A stretch of DNA of 64,000 nt, from assembly GCF_004118155.1 (NCBI RefSeq), contig NZ_SAIQ01000003.1, forward strand, positions 1 through 64,000. Direction: 5' to 3'. Source of the stretch: Edaphocola flava. Lineage in GTDB: Bacteria; Bacteroidota; Bacteroidia; Chitinophagales; Chitinophagaceae. Shown piece after piece: positions 43,274 to 51,405 of the stretch (within the stretch, counting starts at the first letter, position 1; each line of letters opens with the position of its first letter). A program made the translations under genes and the position numbers. The notes under the pieces are model-generated. The model saw only the letters and a program-made list of their open reading frames with translations, searched no databases and was not told the origin of the DNA.

Positions 43274-44326
43274 ATGATAGAAATTTTCAATCAATCCGTA
43301 GCTACAGAAAGATTTAGCATAGCACCAGTTACTACAGGAGTATTTCGCGAAACAGAATTTACAACATACAATACACAATTAGAAGAACATTTCACTCCAC
43401 AACAGGCAAAAAAACTGCTTCAAGCAATTCTAAGATTCTCATTCTATATTGAACCTGTAAAACAACCAAAAATTGAGACTACTAAATTTGAAGTTCGTTG
43501 GGCAGACTGTTTGGCGGCAGACCCAAGATTTTGTTCCTACGATAATTGTTTATTGATATTCAGAAAACTGCTTGCTGACATCGTAGCACAGCTTGGACAC
43601 GTAGAAAATAAATCTTTACTCGAAATAATTATTAACCATAGACTTACTGCCTATGAACTCAATATTGGTTACATAAACAGAATTCAGGACGCAAGCATAC
43701 ACACTGTAGAAAATGTTTCATTCTTTTGGGGAAATGAAATTAAACAAGTCTATCAGTTAAGACAGTATTTACTAAATCCGAACAATCACAATTTTATTGG
43801 TTTTTTCAGAGAAACATATAGTAAAATAGCTGTTAAATCATTTCTCACCGACAGAGTGTTAACTGGCTTACACAAAACAAATCGAGAAAAAAGGTGGGAA
43901 TGCCACCCTAACTCTGTTCACTTTGCACATCGTAATGAATGTTTAGCTATTGAGTCCAAATTAATCAAGCAGATATGTCATTTCGATGGTTTTCCTATTG
44001 AATTGAGAACATTACTCAGCGAAAATAATGTCATCATTTTTTCAAATGAAGTCACAAAATGTCCTATTACTCTTGACACTTTATCGTTTGAGAATTTTCA
44101 AAATGAAGTATTAAATCCAGTATTAGGCAAATCATCTTTTCAAGTAGGTCATTTACATCCCTTAAAGTCACTTGGTGAGAATGAATATAGTGGACATACA
44201 GCTAACAATATAAGCTGGATTTCTTTGGTTGGGAACAGAATCCAAGGAGAACTATCCGTTGAAGAAACAAGGGAGCTTATATTGAGAATCATTGAAAACT
44301 ATAGAAATGCTGGAATCGTAGATTAA
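43274..44326 (+). CDS. HNH-type nuclease-like protein, candidate restriction enzyme
   Basis: A 350-residue protein of AT-rich composition. The N-terminal ~250 residues are not recognised. The C-terminus has a ββα-metal pattern: CPITLDTLSFENF (near 263), then FQVGHLHPLKS (GH at 292-293), and NNISWISLVGNRIQG (Asn at 311-321), matching the spacing of HNH endonucleases. It converges on a DNA methylase gene and overlaps it by 4 bp. The natural reading is the restriction half of a restriction-modification pair. No recognition sequence can be inferred. Confidence 0.58.
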   Translation: MIEIFNQSVATERFSIAPVTTGVFRETEFTTYNTQLEEHFTPQQAKKLLQAILRFSFYIEPVKQPKIETTKFEVRWADCLAADPRFCSYDNCLLIFRKLLADIVAQLGHVENKSLLEIIINHRLTAYELNIGYINRIQDASIHTVENVSFFWGNEIKQVYQLRQYLLNPNNHNFIGFFRETYSKIAVKSFLTDRVLTGLHKTNREKRWECHPNSVHFAHRNECLAIESKLIKQICHFDGFPIELRTLLSENNVIIFSNEVTKCPITLDTLSFENFQNEVLNPVLGKSSFQVGHLHPLKSLGENEYSGHTANNISWISLVGNRIQGELSVEETRELILRIIENYRNAGIVD

Positions 44327-46296
44327 TATTCGAGTTCAATTGAAGCAACATCTAGACAAGCTTGCCTTGCAAGTTCTCGTGCCTCAATTCTGTCCTCCAA
44401 TGCTTTCTTGACATTATTCTCTATTCTCTTTCTTAAACCACTATCTTTCGGTATTGGTAATATTAAATCGTGAATTCTATTTCCCAAACTATCAATAATA
44501 TCTTGGGTGAATCTTTTTGACTTAATTTGTTCTTGAACTGGAGCAGATGATAACACAGCAAGCAAGATGAAAGGAGAAATGACTTTTTTGTCAATTACTC
44601 TAATTTTATATAAATGGCTTTGATAAACTATCTTAGTGTCATACTTTGATACCATTGCACAAGTACCAATTAGGTATGTTCCATCTTTAACCATTAAAAT
44701 ATCCCCTTCTTTAACATCTTGCTTAGAAGAATACATACGATAAATATCTTCACTTAGCCCGTGTTTGGGGTCAAGTTTTATTTCCCAATTTGAAATATCG
44801 GAAGTACGTACAAATGGAATATCACCTGTACCATACGCTAATTTACCAGCTTCATTACCAGTCTTAAGTTCAATAATACCTTGATTAACTAAGTCACCGA
44901 AGCGGACAATGTCGTGAGTATCTTTTACTGATTCAAGAGAATTTTTTATTGCAGGGTTGTAGTATCTTGGGGATAAAATATTGTTTTCAATATCTTTTGT
45001 AGCTACAATATAGCCCAATTTACCTTGGTCAAATTTCTTACAACTTTCAAACTTTTGATAATTCTTTAATATGCTAGGTAAATCATCTTGCTCAATGTTT
45101 CTTCCTCTGCTATCGTGTCCGCACCACTTAGCTTCTGCCATAAATATATTGTCAATTTCATTTTTCTTTTTAGTGTTTTTTATAAATAGTATTAAACAAG
45201 CCTTAGTATGAGTACCACCCTTTCCAGAAGTTTTAAAGAAGTCTTCTGGCATACCTAATATTGCTTGAAAATCGCCTTTGCTTCGCATATAGTCAACAAC
45301 ATAACTATAAGACTTACTTGTTATCAAACTTTCTGGAACTACCATCCCTAAGCGACCTCCTTCTTTTAATAGATTGATACATTTTTCAACAAACAAAACT
45401 TGTGGTGGTACATTAAGTTGAAGCTTACCGTTTCGTTGAAAAGAATTGCTTTCTGCATCAAACTTCCAGTCAAAACCTAATTCAAATGATTTTTGAATTT
45501 CTTTTGTAGTTGAAACTATATTTTTCCCGAAAGGTGGATTAGTTAAAACAATATCGAAAAACCCTTTGTCTCTAATTTTCAAAGGTTCATTTTTTTCATT
45601 TATCCAAGCAAGAGAGTCTCCACACTGTATATTACACTCAGCTAGGCTCATCATTGCTATACGTGTTGCAGCTAATTTTGCTAAATATGAATCCTTTTCT
45701 ATACCATATAAACTTGAAACGATATCTTTATTTGAAACATTTTTTTTAGTTAGAAATTGAAATGCTGAACTTAAAAAACCACCTGCACCTGACGCTGGGT
45801 CAATTATCTTTTCTCCAGCCTTCGGTTTAACCAAGGAAATTAATAGTTCAACTCCATTTTGTGGTGTAAAAAACTGACCTTCTTCTTCCCTTACACCAGT
45901 GCTCACAAACACCTCGTATAAATCACCAAATGGGTCTCTATTAACATTTCTGAAATCAATTTTATTAAGTTCAGTATCGACAAATTGAATACTAAGCGGG
46001 TCTAATTGAATTTCTTCTGTTTTTTCAAAGACATAGGGCAGTTTCTTCTTTAATTCAGAAAACACCTCTCTATACTTTTTTGACAAATTCAATGCATCAC
46101 CGCCTTCCACTTTAGCATCAAAATGAGTTTCTATATAATGTTTACAGAAAAAACATTTGACAACTTCTTCTAATAATGCTCTATCTCTTGTTGCACCGAC
46201 AAAGCGACCAGCCAAAAAATTTTTAATTTGTTTGAAAACATCTTTTTGAGTTTGTTCAACAAAAAAACTGGTTTGAAAGGCTATATTTTTACTCAT
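44323..46296 (-). CDS. N6-adenine methyltransferase fused to a specificity (TRD) domain
   Basis: A 657-residue fusion. Residues ~30-420 are a type I-like N6 methylase: EEGQFFTPQNGVELLI, motif I DPASGAGG (166-173) and catalytic motif IV NPPF (253-256). Residues ~440-657 look like one HsdS-type target-recognition domain plus a coiled C-terminus (FGDLVNQGIIELKTG...DIPFVRTSDISNW...QSHLYKIRV). There is no nuclease or helicase domain. The start MSKNIAFQTS at 46296 is chosen because the TATGTTTG promoter box lies at 46336-46343. Paired with the convergent HNH gene it suggests a type II-like restriction-modification system. Confidence 0.86.
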   Translation of the reverse strand: MSKNIAFQTSFFVEQTQKDVFKQIKNFLAGRFVGATRDRALLEEVVKCFFCKHYIETHFDAKVEGGDALNLSKKYREVFSELKKKLPYVFEKTEEIQLDPLSIQFVDTELNKIDFRNVNRDPFGDLYEVFVSTGVREEEGQFFTPQNGVELLISLVKPKAGEKIIDPASGAGGFLSSAFQFLTKKNVSNKDIVSSLYGIEKDSYLAKLAATRIAMMSLAECNIQCGDSLAWINEKNEPLKIRDKGFFDIVLTNPPFGKNIVSTTKEIQKSFELGFDWKFDAESNSFQRNGKLQLNVPPQVLFVEKCINLLKEGGRLGMVVPESLITSKSYSYVVDYMRSKGDFQAILGMPEDFFKTSGKGGTHTKACLILFIKNTKKKNEIDNIFMAEAKWCGHDSRGRNIEQDDLPSILKNYQKFESCKKFDQGKLGYIVATKDIENNILSPRYYNPAIKNSLESVKDTHDIVRFGDLVNQGIIELKTGNEAGKLAYGTGDIPFVRTSDISNWEIKLDPKHGLSEDIYRMYSSKQDVKEGDILMVKDGTYLIGTCAMVSKYDTKIVYQSHLYKIRVIDKKVISPFILLAVLSSAPVQEQIKSKRFTQDIIDSLGNRIHDLILPIPKDSGLRKRIENNVKKALEDRIEARELARQACLDVASIELEY

Positions 46297-46672
46297 ATTC
46301 TGAAATTTTGCTTTATGATTACAGGTTCTGTATCGCAAACATACAAAAACAAATGCTGAAAATAGACTGTTCAGCTCAAGATTTTTTCAACAATAAGCAG
46401 ACAATCGAGAAAAAGCCAGCAGACAACAGGTTCTTGGCAAAAAAGCGGGTTCAGTGCATAAATGAAGTTTTGTGCTTTGTATCAAGTTCAGTGCTGGCAG
46501 AGAGTTTAGTACTTCGAAATACGCTTCTTCGCCAAGCGCCAAAACGTTCAGTTAAACATCTTAATTAAAAGATATTAAAAAAAGACTACAGGATTCGAAT
46601 TCCATCAAATCTTTTACGACAGCGGATTACAGCATTAAGGGGTCAAAATAAGTATAAATTTATTCGAACACA
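46297..46672 (-). other. Gene-poor border of the island
   Basis: No protein gene is supported here. The methylase promoter -7 box is at 46336-46343 (TATGTTTG on the minus strand). The rest is AT-rich with short inverted sequences and no recognised element. Composition returns to the genomic average at the tRNA. Confidence 0.45.
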
Positions 46673-46695
46673 AAACCCGCGCTGAGCGCGGGTTT
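46673..46695 (-). terminator. Terminator after tRNA-Pro
   Basis: AAACCCGCGC (46673-46682) and GCGCGGGTTT (46686-46695) form a perfect 10-bp stem with T-rich sequence on the minus-strand 3' side. Confidence 0.8.
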
Positions 46696-46715
46696 CATTT
46701 TTAAACTATAAAAAG

Positions 46716-46789
46716 TCGAGACGACTAGATTCGAACTAGCGACCCCTTGCACCCCATGCAAGTGCGCTACCGGGCTGCGCTACGTCTCG
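46716..46789 (-). tRNA. tRNA-Pro (anticodon GGG)
   Basis: A cloverleaf is visible on the minus strand: acceptor CGAGACG/CGTCTCG, D stem GCGC/GCGC, anticodon stem CTTGC/GCAAG with loop ATGGGGT (GGG after T33), and T arm GCTAG-TTCGAAT-CTAGT. No CCA is encoded. It borders the AT-rich nuclease/methylase island, with its 3' end facing the island. No repeated 3' segment was found as evidence for an attachment site. Confidence 0.93.
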
Positions 46790-46890
46790 AGCATGAATGC
46801 ATTGCTGCATCAGGGTTATTGGGGTAGCAAATATATACCAATTTTTTTCTTTTTTCAATCAAATAAAAAAAGAAACTTTGCAACGAATTC

Positions 46891-48099
46891 ATGGAAAATC
46901 AGCTGTCTATACAAGCGCGTTTTAAGGCCTCCGGTACCTGTGTACTGGTGCCAACTTACAATAATGCGGGAACGCTGTCCTCTGTCCTGGATGGCATTTT
47001 ACAGTATACAGACCAGGTACTGGTGGTCAATGATGGGTCTACCGATGAGACGGCCAGCATCCTTGCACATTACCCGCAGATTGAGGTAGTATCTTACAGC
47101 CCTAACCGGGGTAAGGGACATGCCTTAAAAACCGGTTTCCGCAAGGCCTTATCTATGGGCTATACCTATGCAATTACCATAGATAGCGACGGACAGCATT
47201 ACCCATCCGATCTGCCTTTATTTATTGACGCGATTGAAGCACAACCCAACCGGCTGATCATTGGTGCTCGTAACCTGAACCAGGAAAACGTGCCGACAAA
47301 AAGCAGCTTCGGTAATAAATTTTCCAATTTCTGGTTCTGGGTGGAGACCGGCATTACACTGCCCGATACCCAATCCGGTTATCGCTTATATCCACTGGAG
47401 CAGGCCGGCAAACTGAAATACTTTACCCGTAAATATGAACTGGAGATCGAAGCTCCGGTACGCATTGCCTGGAAAGGTATTCCGGTCAGTTATATTCCTA
47501 TACAGGTTTACTATCCGCCTGCAGCCGAAAGGGTATCGCATTTCAGACCGTTCAAAGATTTTACGCGGATCAGTATCCTTAATACCTTTCTTACGTTTAT
47601 TGCCCTGCTGTGGATACACCCGCGCAATTTCATCCTGAAACTAACAACCAGAGAAGGTTGGAAAGGCTTATACCAATCGGTATTGCTCAAACCGGAAGAG
47701 TCTAATGCGCGCAAAGCCTCCAGTATTGGTTTTGGGGTATTTATGGGCATTGTACCGGTATGGGGTTTTCAGCTGGCCATAGGCATCCCCCTGTCTATAT
47801 TTTTCAGGCTGAATAAAGGATTATTTCTGCTGGCGGCCAATATCAGTATATTTCCCATAACGCCCATCTGGTGGGCACTGAGCCTGATGTGCGGCAAATG
47901 GATCCTGGGCTATACCGACTGGACCTTTAAGCCACAGGACATGAGCCTGGAGCAGTTTAAGGAAGCTGGTACGGCATTCTTCCTCGGCGGCACAATATTA
48001 TCCGTTGCCTGCGGTGCCCTGGCTTATATCATTTCCCTGCTGCTCTTGCAGCGTTTCCGTAATATGAGTAGCGCAGAAAAAACAGATGCTGTCCGCTAA
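46891..48099 (+). CDS. GT2 glycosyltransferase fused to a DUF2062 membrane domain
   Basis: A 402-residue protein. Residues 1-~250 are a GT-A glycosyltransferase: VLVPTYNNAGTL, VVNDGSTDETA and TIDSDGQHYPSD (DXD) are intact. The C-terminal ~150 residues are the DUF2062 type membrane domain (KASSIGFGVFMGIVPVWGFQ..., FPITPIWW). Fusions of this sort are common in Bacteroidota; the acceptor is probably a lipid or polyprenyl carrier or cell-surface glycan, though unknown. A MITE-like copy lies directly behind the stop codon. Confidence 0.9.
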   Translation: MENQLSIQARFKASGTCVLVPTYNNAGTLSSVLDGILQYTDQVLVVNDGSTDETASILAHYPQIEVVSYSPNRGKGHALKTGFRKALSMGYTYAITIDSDGQHYPSDLPLFIDAIEAQPNRLIIGARNLNQENVPTKSSFGNKFSNFWFWVETGITLPDTQSGYRLYPLEQAGKLKYFTRKYELEIEAPVRIAWKGIPVSYIPIQVYYPPAAERVSHFRPFKDFTRISILNTFLTFIALLWIHPRNFILKLTTREGWKGLYQSVLLKPEESNARKASSIGFGVFMGIVPVWGFQLAIGIPLSIFFRLNKGLFLLAANISIFPITPIWWALSLMCGKWILGYTDWTFKPQDMSLEQFKEAGTAFFLGGTILSVACGALAYIISLLLLQRFRNMSSAEKTDAVR

Positions 48100-48127
48100 G
48101 TACATTATAGAAATTCATTTTTTTTAC

Positions 48128-48594
48128 ACTGAGTATACGTTTAAAAGAAACAAAGTCTAGCATTATGCTTAGAAATTCTTTTTATATCTATTGCTACCTT
48201 TTGCCTTGATGCAAAAGGTACCGCCAAAAAATCAAGGCTGTATAAATCCCTGGCTAAAAATCAAGGTGTCGGTCGGTCGCAAACCAGACTCACTTCGCTC
48301 AGACAGTGGTTTCCGAATTATCGACCGAGCCAATGATTTTCTTGACGCCGGATTTATAAGGCCATTCTAAGCGATCTGTACTTGTACGGATCGCTTATTG
48401 TTTTCATCACAGCGATAGCCATTTTGGAGTGGAGCAGCGAACGCATCACACGTTAAGCTCAGACGATCAATGCACGCAACGGTACAAAATGGCGGTGCAC
48501 CGCAATCGCCTTGATGAAAACAAAGGCATTTTTGGTCCTTTTGTTGCCGGACAAAAGGACGAACAAAATAGGCTACTACATGCAAATAGTCATA
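48128..48594 (+). repeat. MITE-like repeat, copy 4
   Basis: Nearly full-length: left end ACTGAGTATACGT, right end ATAGTCATA (slightly altered). The flanks TTTTTTAC (48120-48127) and TTTTTTAT (48595-48602) agree at 7 of 8 positions, consistent with a decayed target duplication. Strong dyads occur in both halves, e.g. GTCCTTTTG/CAAAAGGAC near 48537-48560. No protein is encoded, although spurious frames occur. Confidence 0.9.
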
Positions 48595-48630
48595 TTTTTT
48601 ATTTAGTTTCAGCTCAAATTTGAACCTGCT

Positions 48631-49245
48631 ATGCGCATGAACCTGCCTGACATACCGGAAGAGGACTTTGCAAATGGCCTCAGGGTTGAAGCCCTCAGCA
48701 CTGCCAACTGGTCGCAGTTCACCCGACTCTTTGGGCCCAAAGGAGCTTGTGCCAACTGCTGGTGTATGTATTTTCGCAGATCAAAAACTGATTTTGAGGA
48801 GGGCAAAACGGACGATGGTAATAAGGAGGCCATGAAGGCCCTGGTCTGGAACAATCAACCCACCGGCATCATCTGCTTTTATGAAGATATGCCTATTGCA
48901 TGGTGTGCCTTCGCGCCCCGGACTGACTTTGATAAACTGAAACGATCCCGTGTACATAAGCCTATAGATGAGGAGCCGGTATGGTCTATACCCTGTATGT
49001 TTATCGATAAGGCCTACCGCAGACTGGGGGTATCTGTTGCACTTTTAAAAGGAGTGATTGAGTATGCGAAAGCAAACGGAATCCGTATTATAGAAGCATA
49101 TCCTACCATTCCGACACAGGACAAGCTACCGGATGCATTTGCCTGGATCGGTTTGTACAAATCATTTGAACGGGCGGGATTTGAAATTGTGGACCGTAGT
49201 TCAAAACACAGACCTATGGTGCGTTTTTATACAGACAGATTATAA
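48631..49245 (+). CDS. GNAT-family acetyltransferase
   Basis: A 204-residue GNAT-like protein. The acetyl-CoA segment is weakly visible around PCMFIDKAYRRLGVSVALLKGVIEYAKANG (near 120-150), after an unusual Cys-rich loop KGACANCWCMYFRRSK (near 38-53). The C-terminal part (IGLYKSFERAGFEIVDRSSKHRPMVRF) has the family's last strands. The Cys pair suggests metal or redox control but this is not proven. Substrate unknown. Confidence 0.8.
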   Translation: MRMNLPDIPEEDFANGLRVEALSTANWSQFTRLFGPKGACANCWCMYFRRSKTDFEEGKTDDGNKEAMKALVWNNQPTGIICFYEDMPIAWCAFAPRTDFDKLKRSRVHKPIDEEPVWSIPCMFIDKAYRRLGVSVALLKGVIEYAKANGIRIIEAYPTIPTQDKLPDAFAWIGLYKSFERAGFEIVDRSSKHRPMVRFYTDRL

Positions 49246-49256
49246 GTATTGATATT

Positions 49257-49646
49257 ATGAAAGCAAAAGCCCTGAATATATTGCTGATACTGACTTCCCT
49301 CATTGGTTACCTGGAGTGGGGTAAGGACGCATCGGTATTTTTCTTCCAGGCAGAATTGCAGATATTGAATAAACTTTTTACCGATCCGCAATCGGTACTA
49401 CACCCCCTGATACTGTTACCACTGGCTGGCCAGCTCTTATTGTTGTTTACTTTATTTCAGAAAAAAGTTTCGCCCTACCTGACCTATTTTGGAATGGCGG
49501 CTATAGCCCTACTGATCCTGTTTATGGGCATTGTAGGTCTGATCAGTTCCAATATCAGTATTGTGATCTCCTCCATACCTTTTGTGGTAACCGGCATGGC
49601 CACCATCAGATATTACCGGTATAGCAGGGTGGTGGCTACTGCATAA
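49257..49646 (+). CDS. Hypothetical membrane protein
   Basis: A 129-residue protein with four predicted transmembrane helices and no recognised motif. A polar segment GYLEWGKDASVFFFQAE lies between helices 1 and 2. It lies 11 bp after the GNAT gene and 20 bp before the broken VOC gene, so the three are probably co-transcribed. Confidence 0.62.
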   Translation: MKAKALNILLILTSLIGYLEWGKDASVFFFQAELQILNKLFTDPQSVLHPLILLPLAGQLLLLFTLFQKKVSPYLTYFGMAAIALLILFMGIVGLISSNISIVISSIPFVVTGMATIRYYRYSRVVATA

Positions 49647-49666
49647 ATTAAAATATACATTTATAT

Positions 49667-50185
49667 ATGAAAAGAATTTTATTCCCGGCACTGGCCCTGA
49701 TTGCCTCATTCGGACTGGGTTTCAGCGCTAAAGAACTCGTGGGTAAAGACCAGGCTAAACCTAAAAGAGTAACCGGCATCGGTGGCATATTTTTCAAATG
49801 CAAGGATCCTAAAAAGATCAGGGAATGGTATGCGCAGCATTTAGGCCTGAATGTAAATGATTAAGGATCTGTATTTGAATGGTACCAGGGCGCAGACAGT
49901 ACCCGTAAGGGTTTTACTCAATGGAGTCCGTTTAAGGAAACGACTAAATACTTTGCTCCTTCTGAGAAGGATTTCATGATTAATTATCGTGTGGCTGATC
50001 TTGGCCGGCTGGTAGAACAGTTAAAGACAGAAGGTGTTACGGTATTAGATACCATAGAGAGCTATTCTTATGGCAAGTTTGTGCATATTATGGATATCGA
50101 AGGCAACAAGATTGAGCTCTGGGAGGCTAATGATATTGAGTTTGAACGCCTGGGGCAGAGTATGGGTAGTAAGACTACGAAATAA
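49667..50185 (+). pseudogene. VOC/glyoxalase-like gene with in-frame stop
   Basis: One frame continues from 49667 to 50185 except for a TAA at 49862-49864. Before it there is a signal-like N-terminus and a GIFFKCKDPKKIREWYAQHLGL beta-alpha unit; after it GSVFEWYQGADSTRKGFTQWSPF and the second VOC unit (MDIEGNKIELWEAND). The expected residue between NVND and GSVFEW is probably Tyr, so one base change explains the break. The reading frame is otherwise intact, so the event looks recent. Alternatives are a sequencing error or suppressed termination. Confidence 0.82.
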
Positions 50186-50220
50186 TAAAGGAGCCCTAGA
50201 CAGATCTCCCTTATTATTAT

Positions 50221-50495
50221 ACAGACTATCTGCATGTAGTAACTTCTCTGTCCTTTTGTCCGGCAACAAAAGGACCAAAAATGCCTTTGTTTTCATCAAG
50301 GCGATTGCGGGGCACCGCCATTTTATACCGTTGCGTGCATTGATCGTCTGAGCTTAACATGTGATCCGTTCGGTGCTCAACGATCGCAGCTCCACTCCAA
50401 AATGGCTATCGCTGTGATGAAAACAAGTAAGCGATCTGTACAGTATAGATCGCTCAAAATGGCGTTAAAAAATCATATCGTGAGCGACAATTAAA
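50221..50495 (-). repeat. MITE-like repeat, copy 5 (inverted, left half deleted)
   Basis: On the minus strand this reads as the right half of the family, ending at ACAGACTATCTGC. It includes the GTCCTTTTG/CAAAAGGAC-type hairpin and the GCGATCTGT palindrome. Beyond the GCGTTAAAAAATCAT remnant the left half is gone. It lies between the broken VOC gene and surE. Confidence 0.82.
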
Positions 50496-50496
50496 A

Positions 50497-51291
50497 CTAT
50501 CCTTCCACTTCCCAGTTTCTCCGTATCCAGCTACCTACTACTTCATCTGTAAGATCAAACTTCACCGGAACGACAGAGGCATAGCCCTGTTTCAGGTTTT
50601 CCAGGTCTGTATCAGCGCCCATATCATTGTTCACAAACTTACCGGTCATCCAGTAATAGTCATTCCCACGGGGATCTACGCGTTTTTCAAAATTCTCTTT
50701 CCACTGTGCACTGGCCTGACGGCATACTTTAATTCCTTTAAAATCGGCTTCTGAAACCTTGGGTATGTTAACATTCACCAGGAAATTCTCAGGAAGGTGG
50801 CTGCCCAGCATTTGCTGTGTTACGGTACGCACTACTTTTTTAGCAATACTGAAATCGGCATCCCACCTAAAATCCTGCAGGGAAAAACCAGCAGCAGGTA
50901 TACCGTCTATCGCCGCTTCCATAGCTGCAGACATGGTTCCCGAATAGATCACATTAATAGAAGCATTAGAACCATGGTTGATCCCACTCAGACAGATGGT
51001 AGGCTTACGGTGCAGCAGGATGTCCTGTGCCATCTTTACACAATCTACCGGAGTACCACTGCACTGATACGCTTCAATACCCATTTCTTCAAACAGGTGC
51101 ACTTTTACCAGCCTCAGGGTGTTGCCTATGGTTACAGCATGTCCCATACCGGATTGCGGGCTGTCCGGTGCTACTACAATAATTTCGCCCAGGTCCGCCA
51201 CAGCTTCAATCAGGTTGGCGAGTCCCGGTGCGGTAATACCATCATCATTAACGATTAATATCGTTGGTTTGTAAGTTGTTGTCCTTTCCAT
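50497..51291 (-). CDS. surE: 5'/3'-nucleotidase SurE
   Basis: A 264-residue metal-dependent phosphatase hydrolysing nucleoside monophosphates. The metal site is visible: NDDG (15-18), APDSPQSGMGHAVT (Ser ~46) and SGINHGSN (Asn ~100). The length fits the family. It stands alone on its strand, converging on the remnant MITE. Its start is 114 bp from the divergent flippase gene. Confidence 0.95.
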   Translation of the reverse strand: MERTTTYKPTILIVNDDGITAPGLANLIEAVADLGEIIVVAPDSPQSGMGHAVTIGNTLRLVKVHLFEEMGIEAYQCSGTPVDCVKMAQDILLHRKPTICLSGINHGSNASINVIYSGTMSAAMEAAIDGIPAAGFSLQDFRWDADFSIAKKVVRTVTQQMLGSHLPENFLVNVNIPKVSEADFKGIKVCRQASAQWKENFEKRVDPRGNDYYWMTGKFVNNDMGADTDLENLKQGYASVVPVKFDLTDEVVGSWIRRNWEVEG

Positions 51292-51405
51292 ACAGGCTAC
51301 AAGATTACTAATTTTTTGTCAGCCGTGCCGATTAAGTTTTGTGTATGGCTATTCTGTTAAAACTTTTACGGATCATTGCTTGCGATATAGTTTAAATCTT
51401 TAAGT

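Noticed and set aside
46588-46610. tRNA fragment as att site near the island
   Set aside because: Only GATTCGAA is shared with the tRNA T arm, too short and without a matching border elsewhere.
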